A DNA stretch of 64,000 nt from CAG-791 sp963593905 (GTDB lineage: Bacteria; Bacillota; Clostridia; Lachnospirales; Lachnospiraceae): the NCBI GenBank assembly GCA_963593905.1, contig CAVBBL010000002.1, forward strand, positions 62,001 to 126,000, given 5' to 3'. Position numbers and translations under genes: made by a program. Positions 40,871 to 49,345 of the stretch are shown here, piece by piece (positions within the stretch are counted from its first letter, which is position 1; the number at the start of each line of letters is the position of its first letter). The notes beneath the pieces are model-generated. The model saw only the letters and a list, made by a program, of their open reading frames with translations. It was not told the DNA's origin and searched no databases.

Positions 40871-42658
40871 ATGAAAAAGAAAAATTTGCAAGAGAGAAAA
40901 AAGAATGCCTCCTATATCATCAAAGTCCTGGGCACACAGGTGAAGGAATTCAAAAAGGATTCCATCCTGACGCCTATCTTTATGGTGGCGGAGGTGATCA
41001 TGGAGACACTGATCCCGGTCATGATGGCATTTATCATTGATCAGGGCGTAGAGGCCGGCAACATGAAGAACATTTATCTCATGGGAGCTTTGATGGTGCT
41101 GGCTGCGGCAATCAGTCTGACGGTAGGCTTTTTAGGCGGTAAGTACGGCGCCAGAGCCTCCACGGGATTTGCCAGAAACTTAAGAGAGGCTATGTTTGCC
41201 AGGATTCAGACCTACTCTTTTTCCAATATTGATAAATTCAGCACGGCAGGTCTGGTGACCCGTATGACCACGGACGTGACCAATATACAGAATGCCTATC
41301 AGATGATCCTGCGTATGTGCACCAGAGCACCCTCCAGTCTGATTTTTGCCATGATCATGGCATTTCTGATCAGCCCCCAGCTGGCCAGTGTGTATCTGAT
41401 CGCGGTAATTTTCCTGGGTTTCTGCCTTTTTCTGATCATTCGTTCGGCTACCGATCGATTTGACAAGGTATTTCGCAAATACGATGACATGAATGCCAGT
41501 GTACAGGAAAATATCTCCGGTATCCGTGTGGTCAAGGCCTATGTGCGAGAGGATTATGAGAATAAGAAATTCCAGAAGGCCAGCAGCAATGTCTACAATC
41601 TGTTCGTACAGGCAGAGAAAGTCCTGAGCTGGAACAGCCCCCTGATGCAGTTCACCGTCTATGCCTGCATCCTGCTGATCAGCTGGCTGGGAGCCAAGAC
41701 GGTGACAGCAGGCAATCTGACCACCGGTCAGCTCATGAGCCTGCTGACGTATTGTATGAACATTCTGATGAGTCTGATGATGCTCTCTATGGTGTTCGTC
41801 ATGATTACCATGAGTACCGCCAGCGCAGAACGTATTGCCGAAGTGCTGACAGAGGAGCCGGATATCCGCAATCCCGAGAATCCTCTTTATGAAGTAAAGG
41901 ATGGCAGCATTTCCTTTGAAAACGTGAACTTCCAGTACAGCAAGGACGCCGAGCGCCCGGTATTGCAGAATATCAATCTGCAGATCAAATCCGGTGAGAC
42001 CATCGGTATCATCGGCGGCACCGGTTCTGCCAAGTCTACGCTGGTGAATCTGATCAGCCGACTCTATGATGTGACAGAGGGCTGCATCAAGGTAGGCGGA
42101 GAGGATGTGCGCGCCTATGATGTGGAGACCATCCGTAATGCGGTGGCAGTCGTGCTGCAAAAGAACGTGCTCTTTAGCGGAACGATTCTGGACAACCTTC
42201 GCTGGGGTGATGAAAATGCCAGTGAGGAAGAGTGCAAACGTGTCTGCCGCTTAGCTTGTGCTGACGAATTTATCGAAAAAATGCCGGATGGCTACCATAC
42301 CTATATTGAACAGGGCGGCAGTAATGTATCTGGCGGTCAGAAACAGCGCCTTTGCATCGCCAGAGCCCTGCTTAAGAAGCCGAAGATCCTGATTCTGGAT
42401 GACAGCACCAGTGCCGTAGATACCGCTACCGATGCCAAGATCCGCAAGGCTTTTGCCGAGGAAATCCCCGGCACCACCAAGCTGATCATTGCCCAGAGAA
42501 TCTCCAGCGTACAGCACGCCGACCGTATCATCGTCCTCAATGAAGGCCGCATCGATGATGTAGGTACCCACGAGGAATTGTTAAAGAACAGTGAGATCTA
42601 TCGGGATGTCTACGAGGCACAGACAGGCGGCGGCGGAGACTTTGATGAGCCGCAGTAA
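40871..42658 (+). CDS. ABC exporter half-transporter, degenerate-site subunit
   Basis: 595 residues: six-helix exporter domain, then ATPase domain from about 355. Walker A GGTGSAKST, signature VSGGQKQR. Walker B ends in LILDDSTSAVD, with Asp in place of the catalytic Glu, and the switch His is Gln (IIAQRISS). These are the marks of the non-catalytic site subunit in heterodimeric exporters such as TM287/288 and BmrCD. Partner is the next gene. Substrate is unknown; drugs or peptides are typical. Confidence 0.9.
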   Translation: MKKKNLQERKKNASYIIKVLGTQVKEFKKDSILTPIFMVAEVIMETLIPVMMAFIIDQGVEAGNMKNIYLMGALMVLAAAISLTVGFLGGKYGARASTGFARNLREAMFARIQTYSFSNIDKFSTAGLVTRMTTDVTNIQNAYQMILRMCTRAPSSLIFAMIMAFLISPQLASVYLIAVIFLGFCLFLIIRSATDRFDKVFRKYDDMNASVQENISGIRVVKAYVREDYENKKFQKASSNVYNLFVQAEKVLSWNSPLMQFTVYACILLISWLGAKTVTAGNLTTGQLMSLLTYCMNILMSLMMLSMVFVMITMSTASAERIAEVLTEEPDIRNPENPLYEVKDGSISFENVNFQYSKDAERPVLQNINLQIKSGETIGIIGGTGSAKSTLVNLISRLYDVTEGCIKVGGEDVRAYDVETIRNAVAVVLQKNVLFSGTILDNLRWGDENASEEECKRVCRLACADEFIEKMPDGYHTYIEQGGSNVSGGQKQRLCIARALLKKPKILILDDSTSAVDTATDAKIRKAFAEEIPGTTKLIIAQRISSVQHADRIIVLNEGRIDDVGTHEELLKNSEIYRDVYEAQTGGGGDFDEPQ

Positions 42659-42682
42659 GCTGATTGGAAATGGAGGCAAATC

Positions 42683-44581
42683 GTGAAGAGAAATGAAATG
42701 CGGACGGCACCCAGGCCGAAGGTGCCCAATCCCTGGAAGCTTTTAAAGCGTATGCTCGGCTATGTATTTAAATTTTATGGTTTTCAATTCCTGATCGTGG
42801 TTGTCTGTATCTTTGTCACTGTCTTTTCTTCCGTACAGGGCACCTTGTTCATACAGCAATTGATCGATGATTACATTCTGCCTTTGATCGGACAGCAGAA
42901 TCCTGATTTTTCACCTTTGGCAGCAGCCATCGGCCGGGTGGCATTCTTTTATGTGCTTGGTGTGATTGCAGCCTTTATTAATGCAAGACTGATGATCTAT
43001 GTTTCCCAGGGCACATTGAAACATATGCGTGATGATCTGTTTGAGCATATGGAAAGTCTGCCTATCCGTTATTTTGATACCCATGCCCATGGCGACATCA
43101 TGTCCATCTACACCAATGATACCGATACGCTGCGGCAGATGATCAGCCAGAGTATTCCTCAGCTGCTCAACAGTGCCATCACTATTGTCAGTGTACTGAT
43201 CAGCATGATCATTTTAAGCGTCCCGCTGACGATCGTGACTCTGGTCATGGTGGCCATCATGCTGGGAGCTACCAAGTATCTGGCCGGCTTCAGCGGACGA
43301 TTCTTTGCCGCACAGCAAAAGGATCTGGGCAAGGTCAACGGCTATATCGAAGAGATGATGGACGGCCAGAAGGTAGTTAAGGTATTCTGCCACGAAAAAA
43401 AGAATTTTGATGATTTTAAAAAGCTTAATGACGAACTTTTCAATAGCGCTAATAACGCAAACAAATACGCCAATGTACTGATGCCTGTAAATGCACAGAT
43501 CGGCAATATCAGTTATGTATTCTGTGCTATCATCGGCGGTGCTTTGGCAATGAACGGCATCGGCGGCTTTACCCTGGGCAGTCTGGCCAGCTTCCTGACC
43601 TTTAATAAGAGCTTTAACATGCCTATTAACCAGATTTCCATGCAGCTCAACAGTATCGTCATGGCATTGGCCGGCGCAGAACGTATTTTCAATCTCCTGG
43701 ATGAAGAACCGGAGGTGGATGACGGCTACGTAACGCTGGTAAATGCCAAGTACGAAAACGGTACTTTGACAGAGTGCAAGGAACGCACCAATGTGTGGGC
43801 CTGGAAGCATTATCATCAGGCGGATAATACCACCACCTATACCGCGTTAAAGGGCAATATCGAGTTCCACGGTGTGGACTTTGGCTACAATCCGGACAAG
43901 ATCGTGCTGCACGATATTGAGATGTATGCCAACGATGGTCAAAAGATCGCCTTTGTAGGCTCCACCGGTGCCGGTAAGACTACGATCACTAATCTGATCA
44001 ACCGTTTCTATGATATTCAGGACGGCAAGATCCGCTATGACGGCATCAATATCAACAAGATCAAAAAAGATGACCTGCGTCGGTCTCTCGGCATGGTGCT
44101 GCAGGATACCCATCTGTTCACAGGTACAGTCATGGAGAACATCCGCTTCGGGCGTCTGGATGCCACGGATGAAGAAGTGGTCAGTGCAGCGAAGCTGGCC
44201 GGTGCCGATGGCTTTATCAGACGTCTTCCCCAGGGATATCAGACCGTGCTGACCGGCGACGGTGCTAACTTAAGTCAGGGCCAGAGACAGCTCCTTTCCA
44301 TTGCCAGAGCTGCCATTGCAGATCCGCCGGTATTGATCCTGGATGAGGCGACCAGCTCCATCGATACCCGCACGGAGAAGATCGTGCAGTCCGGTATGGA
44401 CAATCTGATGAAAGGCAGAACCACCTTCGTCATCGCCCACAGACTTTCCACCATTATGAACAGCGACTGCATTATGGTTCTGGAAAACGGCCGCATCATT
44501 GAGAGAGGCGGCCATGAGGAGCTGCTGGAGCAAAAGGGCAGATACTATCAGCTCTTTACCGGTAATTCTGTCGCCTCCTAA
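42683..44581 (+). CDS. ABC exporter half-transporter, catalytic-site subunit
   Basis: 632 residues from GTG 42683, with GGAGG 6 nt upstream. Six-helix exporter domain with an N-terminal extension; ATPase domain with Walker A GSTGAGKTT, Walker B VLILDEATSSID with intact Glu, switch FVIAHRLST and divergent signature LSQGQRQL. An insertion of about 50 residues lies between the domains (TECKERTNVWAWKHYHQ). It pairs with the upstream subunit 24 nt away. Confidence 0.9.
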   Translation: MKRNEMRTAPRPKVPNPWKLLKRMLGYVFKFYGFQFLIVVVCIFVTVFSSVQGTLFIQQLIDDYILPLIGQQNPDFSPLAAAIGRVAFFYVLGVIAAFINARLMIYVSQGTLKHMRDDLFEHMESLPIRYFDTHAHGDIMSIYTNDTDTLRQMISQSIPQLLNSAITIVSVLISMIILSVPLTIVTLVMVAIMLGATKYLAGFSGRFFAAQQKDLGKVNGYIEEMMDGQKVVKVFCHEKKNFDDFKKLNDELFNSANNANKYANVLMPVNAQIGNISYVFCAIIGGALAMNGIGGFTLGSLASFLTFNKSFNMPINQISMQLNSIVMALAGAERIFNLLDEEPEVDDGYVTLVNAKYENGTLTECKERTNVWAWKHYHQADNTTTYTALKGNIEFHGVDFGYNPDKIVLHDIEMYANDGQKIAFVGSTGAGKTTITNLINRFYDIQDGKIRYDGININKIKKDDLRRSLGMVLQDTHLFTGTVMENIRFGRLDATDEEVVSAAKLAGADGFIRRLPQGYQTVLTGDGANLSQGQRQLLSIARAAIADPPVLILDEATSSIDTRTEKIVQSGMDNLMKGRTTFVIAHRLSTIMNSDCIMVLENGRIIERGGHEELLEQKGRYYQLFTGNSVAS

Positions 44582-44806
44582 AGAGGATGAAGGCAGTGAG
44601 GCAGTCAGCGATACAAAGTGTACGTTCGCTGTGCAGCTGTCGGCCGGACCGGGAAAGAAGGGACAGCCGGAGGTGACTGCTAAGTCAGGTGTTAGGTCTT
44701 GCAGACTGTCAAGACACTTGTCAGGGACAGATTGTTTTATCTACGTTAATATGTTATATTTTGTATGCGCAGACTGCGATGAGGCGGGCTGCGCATATAG
44801 TTTATC
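44582..44806. other. Intergenic leader upstream of malQ
   Basis: There is no clear terminator for the exporter operon. AT-rich bases near 44735-44762 (TTGTTT and TTATAT, about 16 nt apart) might be the malQ promoter, but this is weak. No other gene is seen. Confidence 0.35.
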
Positions 44807-44822
44807 AGGAGGGCAATATTCG

Positions 44823-44912
44823 ATGACAGGGATATCCGGATCGGGAGTGTTTACCGTCAGGGATTCCTTTCACGCAGCCGCGAGCAAACAGCGGTACAAG
44901 AGGTGTATATGA
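44823..44912 (+). CDS. Possible 29-residue leader peptide coupled to malQ
   Basis: ATG 44823 follows a strong SD (AGGAGGG at 44807-44813) by 9 nt. The frame runs 29 codons (MTGISGSGVFTVRDSF...) and ends in TGA overlapping the malQ ATG. malQ itself has only a weak SD (AGG) inside this ORF, so its translation may depend on coupling. The peptide has no recognisable motif. It could be fortuitous. Confidence 0.5.
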   Translation: MTGISGSGVFTVRDSFHAAASKQRYKRCI

Positions 44913-46429
44913 AGAGAAAATGTGGGGTGTTGCTGCCGGTGGCCAGTCTGCCGTCACAGTATGGAATCGGCTGTTTTTCCAAAGAGGCTTATGAATTTGT
45001 GGATTTTCTGGCTGCTGCAGGACAGACCTATTGGCAGATTCTGCCATTAGGACAGACAGGATATGGGGATTCTCCCTATCAGTCCTTTTCTACCTACGCA
45101 GGTAATCCCTATTTTATCGATCCGGAGGATCTGATAGAGAGGGGATATCTGACCAGAGAGGAAGTGGAAGAGAGTGACTGGGGATCGCAGGAGGAATATA
45201 TTGACTATGCCGCTGTATACGGCAGCCGCTTTGCGATTCTGAAAAAGGCGTATGCGAACAGTCCCTATGCACTTCATCTGGAAGGAAAATGGGCAGAGGA
45301 AGCCTTTAACAGCGAGCGAGCCGCTTTCGAGCAGTTTATAGAGGAAAAGAAAGAATGGCTTCCGGATTATGCTCTTTACAGTGCCGTCAAGAACGCTTTC
45401 GACGGAAAAGCCTACATAGAGTGGGAGGAGGACATCCGGCTTCGCCGGCCGGCGGCCATGGAGCATTACAGACAGACGCTGGCGGAGGAAATCCGCTTCT
45501 ATGAGTTCCAGCAGTTTTTCTTTGATAAGCAATGGCGTGCGCTTAAGCAATATGCCAATGGCAAAAAGATCAGGATCATCGGCGATATTCCGATCTACGT
45601 GGCCTTTGACAGTGCGGATACCTGGAGTCATCCGGAGCTGTTTTGTTTTGATGAGAAAGGCTATCCCACGGTAGTGGCAGGCTGTCCGCCGGATGGCTTT
45701 TCCGCCACCGGTCAGCTCTGGGGCAATCCTATTTACGACTGGCCCTATCATGCAAAGACAGGCTATGACTGGTGGATGAGCCGGCTGGCCCATTGCTTTG
45801 CACTGTATGATGTGGTGCGCATCGATCATTTCCGGGCTTTTGATGAATATTATGCCATTCCCTATGGAGATGAGACAGCAGAGTTCGGACAATGGATGCC
45901 CGGCCCTGGCTACGGACTCTTTGCAGAATTAAAAAAGCGCTTGGGACATCAGGATATCATCGCAGAGGATCTGGGCTTTTTGACACCCAGTGTATTAAAG
46001 CTGGTGAAAAAGACCGGCTATCCCGGCATGAAGGTGCTGCAGTTCGCCTTTGATTCCAGAGAAGAGAGTGACTATCTGCCCCATAATTATACCCATAATT
46101 GCGTAGTCTATACCGGTACCCATGATAATGAGACCATGCGGGGGTGGTATGAGCATGTCAATCGAAGGGACAAGGCTTTTGCAAAACGTTATGTCAATGT
46201 GCGCAGCACAAAGACTGCCGCCTGGGAGTTTATACGCTGCGCCTTTATGAGTGTGGCGGACACTGCGATCATTCCCATGCAGGACTATCTGAATCTGGGA
46301 GATGAGGCCCGGATCAACATGCCGTCCACTATGGGAGATAACTGGAAATGGCGGATGCTGCCGGGACAGGATACACCGGAGCTGGCAGAGAAGATGTACG
46401 AGCTGGCACAGACATACAGAAGACTATAG
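44909..46429 (+). CDS. malQ: 4-alpha-glucanotransferase (amylomaltase, GH77)
   Basis: 506 residues. Transfers alpha-1,4-glucan segments between maltodextrins. GH77 motifs: LPSQYGIGCF, QILPLGQTGYGDSPYQSFS, IGDIPIYVAFDSADTW, VRIDHFRAFDEYY with the nucleophile Asp, IIAEDLG with the acid/base Glu, and GTHDNET. The start at 44909 overlaps the leader ORF stop. Works with glycogen metabolism (glgA at 16009). A strong terminator follows. Confidence 0.95.
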   Translation: MKRKCGVLLPVASLPSQYGIGCFSKEAYEFVDFLAAAGQTYWQILPLGQTGYGDSPYQSFSTYAGNPYFIDPEDLIERGYLTREEVEESDWGSQEEYIDYAAVYGSRFAILKKAYANSPYALHLEGKWAEEAFNSERAAFEQFIEEKKEWLPDYALYSAVKNAFDGKAYIEWEEDIRLRRPAAMEHYRQTLAEEIRFYEFQQFFFDKQWRALKQYANGKKIRIIGDIPIYVAFDSADTWSHPELFCFDEKGYPTVVAGCPPDGFSATGQLWGNPIYDWPYHAKTGYDWWMSRLAHCFALYDVVRIDHFRAFDEYYAIPYGDETAEFGQWMPGPGYGLFAELKKRLGHQDIIAEDLGFLTPSVLKLVKKTGYPGMKVLQFAFDSREESDYLPHNYTHNCVVYTGTHDNETMRGWYEHVNRRDKAFAKRYVNVRSTKTAAWEFIRCAFMSVADTAIIPMQDYLNLGDEARINMPSTMGDNWKWRMLPGQDTPELAEKMYELAQTYRRL

Positions 46430-46450
46430 AGGATTTTATATTAGAAAAAG

Positions 46451-46497
46451 GGTTGTTACGTTTGCAGAGGATAATTGCAAACGTAACAACCTTTTTT
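46451..46497. terminator. Bidirectional terminator between malQ and the minus-strand trio
   Basis: GGTTGTTACGTTTGCA and its perfect 16-nt complement enclose 9 nt, with TTTTTT on + and TTTTT on -. Confidence 0.92.
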
Positions 46498-46520
46498 ATT
46501 GTACACTGTAAGAGCTTGTT

Positions 46521-47042
46521 TTACAGAGGCACATCCAGCTTGCGTTGGCTGAGCCAGGAATTATGGTAGTGAGGATTCTGCGTCACATCCTCCTTAAACC
46601 ATTCCGGCGGAATAAAGGCGAGGGCCATTTCCTCCGAGGGAAATTCTACCTCAGCGATGACCAGATCCTGAAAAGGAGCACCGAAGAGGTCCAGCTCGAT
46701 GGTCAGATCCACTGCTGCTGTGCCGGCCATGGGATCGGTGGCGGGATTATAATCCGAGCGGAACCGGGGGTAGTCGATGGGAATCCGGTAGCGTCGCTTG
46801 GTGATCACATTGCCGTCGGCCTTTGACAGAAGGTGCGCATAGGACTGAGCTGTCAGGGGCAGGTTATATTCCATTCGCGTCATCATTCCGGCACCTTTAT
46901 AGGTCAGGTAGTAGGTGTCATCCTGCCGGCGGATCCGTACCACGGGATCTGTGCACAGATAGGCCTGCTCGATCAGGAGACAGGGATAGTTGTTGAGATT
47001 TTCCGGCAGCTGCCGGATAGTAAATTTGCGCTCGATTTCCAC
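46521..47042 (-). CDS. CYTH-domain protein (triphosphate tunnel metalloenzyme)
   Basis: 173 residues. MEIERKFTI is the ExExK motif of CYTH proteins; VRIRRQDDTYYLTYKG and ITKRRYRIP supply tunnel Arg/Lys, and ELDLFG and IAEVEFPSEEMA supply acidic residues. Probably an inorganic triphosphatase rather than adenylate cyclase, by analogy with bacterial family members. Last gene of a minus-strand group, 2 nt after the CBS gene stop. Confidence 0.85.
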   Translation of the reverse strand: MEIERKFTIRQLPENLNNYPCLLIEQAYLCTDPVVRIRRQDDTYYLTYKGAGMMTRMEYNLPLTAQSYAHLLSKADGNVITKRRYRIPIDYPRFRSDYNPATDPMAGTAAVDLTIELDLFGAPFQDLVIAEVEFPSEEMALAFIPPEWFKEDVTQNPHYHNSWLSQRKLDVPL

Positions 47043-47044
47043 GA

Positions 47045-47479
47045 TCAGACCTCTTTTCCGAGAGCAGCTTTCATTTTTTCATAAGACTCTGTCAAAAACT
47101 GCATCACATCTTTTCTGGTGACAATGCCGATGAAGGCACCGCCGTCATCCACCACAGGGACGAAGTTCTGCGTCTTGGCGGAGGAGATCAGATCCTCGAT
47201 GTCAGCATCGATGCGCACCGGCATGTAATCTCTCTTGCGGCGGATGCTCAGCATGGGAACGTCCTCTGCCTCCTTCAGACTTAAATCATACCGGTCTTTG
47301 ATGAAGCGCAGCAAGTCGCCTTCTGTCAGAGTGCCCAGATATTGCCCGGTGGACTGACGGATGACGGGAATGGCACTGAACTGGCGGTGTTCCATTTTTT
47401 CGATAGACTGGCGCAGCGTATCTGTGTCATAGACATAGGCAACGTCGTTTTTGGGGGTTAAGCAAAATAGTATATTCAT
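47045..47479 (-). CDS. CBS-domain pair protein
   Basis: 144 residues made of two CBS domains (about 8-65 and 75-140; FSAIPVIRQSTGQYLGTLTEGDLLR and NFVPVVDDGGAFIGIVTRKDVM). CBS pairs bind adenosine nucleotides and act as energy or c-di-AMP sensors. No fused effector domain. Lies between the CYTH and DJ-1 genes in one minus-strand transcript. Confidence 0.88.
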   Translation of the reverse strand: MNILFCLTPKNDVAYVYDTDTLRQSIEKMEHRQFSAIPVIRQSTGQYLGTLTEGDLLRFIKDRYDLSLKEAEDVPMLSIRRKRDYMPVRIDADIEDLISSAKTQNFVPVVDDGGAFIGIVTRKDVMQFLTESYEKMKAALGKEV

Positions 47480-47499
47480 CTGTGTTGTCCCTCGGCCGG

Positions 47500-48069
47500 T
47501 TAGTTTCTGTATACGATGGATTCAGCCAGTGCATTGGCGGCTTCTTCCCCCAGATAGTAGGTGACGATGGCAAGGCCGAAGTCGATAGCACAGCCCATGC
47601 CTCTGCCGGTAATGAATTTGCCGTCCGTGGTGGCGGACTCATAGGTCAGGATGGCACCCTTCATATCCGGCTCCATGGCGGGATAACAGGTGGCATGCTT
47701 GCCCTCCAAAAGACCGAGGCCGGCCAGAACGGTGGGGGCTGCGCAGATGGCAGCCAGAGGCTTCCCCTGCGCAGCAAAGGCGGTAAGCTGTGCGGTGAGA
47801 GGGGCACATTCCTTTAAATGGGTGGTACCCGGAAGACCGCCGGGGAGAACCAACATGTCATATTCGTCAAAGTCAAGGTCCTGCAGCAGGATATCCGCAT
47901 GGATAGAAATCTGATGGGAAGAGGTGATGGTGTGCGTGTCAGAAATGGAAACGGTGGTGACGGGAATGCCTGCTCTGCGCAGCAGATCTACCACTGTCAG
48001 GGCTTCGATCTCTTCGTGACCGTCAGCGAGAAAAACAGCGACTTTCTTATCAATGAGTAGTTTATGCAT
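47500..48069 (-). CDS. DJ-1/PfpI family protein
   Basis: 189 residues. ADGHEEIEALTVVDLLRRAG, VLPGGLPGTTHL and the nucleophile-elbow C109 in AAICAAPTVLAGLGLL match the DJ-1/YajL/ThiJ group. Family roles include protein or glyoxal deglycation and oxidative-stress protection; the specific one here is unknown. AAGGAGG on the minus strand lies 8 nt before the ATG. It is the first gene of the trio. Confidence 0.9.
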   Translation of the reverse strand: MHKLLIDKKVAVFLADGHEEIEALTVVDLLRRAGIPVTTVSISDTHTITSSHQISIHADILLQDLDFDEYDMLVLPGGLPGTTHLKECAPLTAQLTAFAAQGKPLAAICAAPTVLAGLGLLEGKHATCYPAMEPDMKGAILTYESATTDGKFITGRGMGCAIDFGLAIVTYYLGEEAANALAESIVYRN

Positions 48070-48516
48070 GGTGATGGCCTCCTTATGCCTTTTTTGAAGC
48101 GATGCATTATTTTCGATTTTCGGTTAATTTTTGGTGAATCGGTACTTTGGATTTTGGTGCTTCCATGGCACTTGAATCCAAAGTGGACCCTGCAATGGTT
48201 TCCTTCCGATACAGCCTCCTTTAGTATACCATTTTTCTTCTAAAAAAAATGGTCCAAACCGTGAATATAGTATAAAAAATATATAAATGATCATCGGCAT
48301 GACAGGCAATATTTGTGAGCAATACACAATAAATCCAGAGAAAGTATCCGGAAACAGCAGGGTAACAATTTCGGCAAACTGTGTATAATTGCGTGTCTGC
48401 TCTTCCTTTTTTTGGAAAAAAGGTTTAGTATAGGGAAAAGCAATTTTGAAAAGGAATACAGTGAGCAGTGGTTGCAGCAGTGATGCAGTATCTACGGTAT
48501 TTGTGCAGAATCCCGT
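48070..48516. other. Divergent intergenic region
   Basis: A hairpin ACTTTGGATT/AATCCAAAGT lies at about 48141-48171. A minus-strand TATACT near 48232, and a plus-strand TATAAT at 48384-48389, are candidate -10 boxes without good -35 boxes. No gene is supported. Confidence 0.4.
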
Positions 48517-48609
48517 CAGAGGATTTGCCTATGCGGAAATCTCTTTGCGTCACCGCATGAAACTGTCTTCACGTTGCCGCAGACAAGCTGCGGTATAGAA
48601 AGGAGAAAA
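48517..48609 (+). repeat. Modular hairpin-SD element, C-D (degenerate C)
   Basis: C: GAGGATTTGC with loop CTAT and complement (about 48519-48545). D: GCCGCAGACAAGCTGCGGT at 48576-48594. AGAAAGGAG then ATG 48610. Confidence 0.65.
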
Positions 48610-49233
48610 ATGGCAAAGTTAGGTAAATTTTTAGTAGGATGTGCAGTAGTTGGTGCAGCGGCAGCCAGTGTTTATCATTATCTGGAGCAGAATTCCAAAT
48701 CCTCTGTCTGTGATGTGGATGAAGAGGACAGTGATTTCGAGGATGAGAATCAGGAGACAGGTGCAGAAGAGGAGGCGGATGCTTTCGCACAGGCTGCCAG
48801 CCGCACCTATACGACCTTAAAGACCGGCGCAGATGAGGCTATGGCCAAGGTAAAGGAAGCAATCGGCCCCAAGGGCGAGAGCGTTTTAAATGTAGTGGGA
48901 GAGACCGCCGGGAAGGTAAAGGATGTGGTGGTAGATTCCACCATCCGCATCAAGGACATCGTACAGGAAAAGCCGGAAGAGGAAGATCCCGACAATGCAG
49001 TGCCGGAGGATGAGACTTTTGCAGACGAAGCCGAAGCAAAAGAAGAGGCAGCGGGCGAGCCGGAAGAGGAAGCAGAAGTGATGCACACTTGTGCGGAAGC
49101 AGCAGATGCAGCACCGGAGAAGGCGGATACAGCGGAGGAAGCAGCGAAGGAGGGTGCTGTAGATTTTGCAGATGTTTCCGATGCTTTTGCACAGAAAGCA
49201 GATAAGGTAGAAAAATTCTTCGACGAAGAATAA
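48610..49233 (+). CDS. Acidic membrane-anchored hypothetical protein (YtxH-like)
   Basis: 207 residues. One N-terminal hydrophobic helix (FLVGCAVVGAAAASVYHYL), then a very acidic region with two Glu/Asp-rich blocks separated by an amphipathic stretch (TYTTLKTGADEAMAKVKEA, AGKVKDVVVDS) that could form a coiled coil. YtxH-type proteins have this layout, but I find no firm family motif. The start is fixed by the D-module SD. A terminator follows 30 nt after the stop. Confidence 0.65.
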   Translation: MAKLGKFLVGCAVVGAAAASVYHYLEQNSKSSVCDVDEEDSDFEDENQETGAEEEADAFAQAASRTYTTLKTGADEAMAKVKEAIGPKGESVLNVVGETAGKVKDVVVDSTIRIKDIVQEKPEEEDPDNAVPEDETFADEAEAKEEAAGEPEEEAEVMHTCAEAADAAPEKADTAEEAAKEGAVDFADVSDAFAQKADKVEKFFDEE

Positions 49234-49263
49234 AAGTATCTCGGAGTATCACATTATTATGGT

Positions 49264-49303
49264 AAAAAAGCGCAGCGAGGAGGCTATCTTCGCCGCGCTT
49301 TTT
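49264..49303 (+). terminator. Terminator of the acidic hypothetical gene
   Basis: AAAAAGCGC(A)GCGA pairs with TCGC(C)GCGCTTTTT; loop of about 13 nt. Confidence 0.8.
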
Positions 49304-49345
49304 GCGGGCAATACACTATTTTATCTCATGAGGAGGGAAAGATTC

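Noticed and set aside
44533..44912. Longer ORF 44499-44912 reading out of the ABC exporter gene
   Set aside because: Only its last 30 codons have an SD-led ATG (44823); the rest overlaps a real coding region in another frame.
48124..48327. 67-residue minus-strand ORF upstream of the DJ-1 gene
   Set aside because: No usable ribosome binding site, and composition follows the AT-rich leader with its hairpin.
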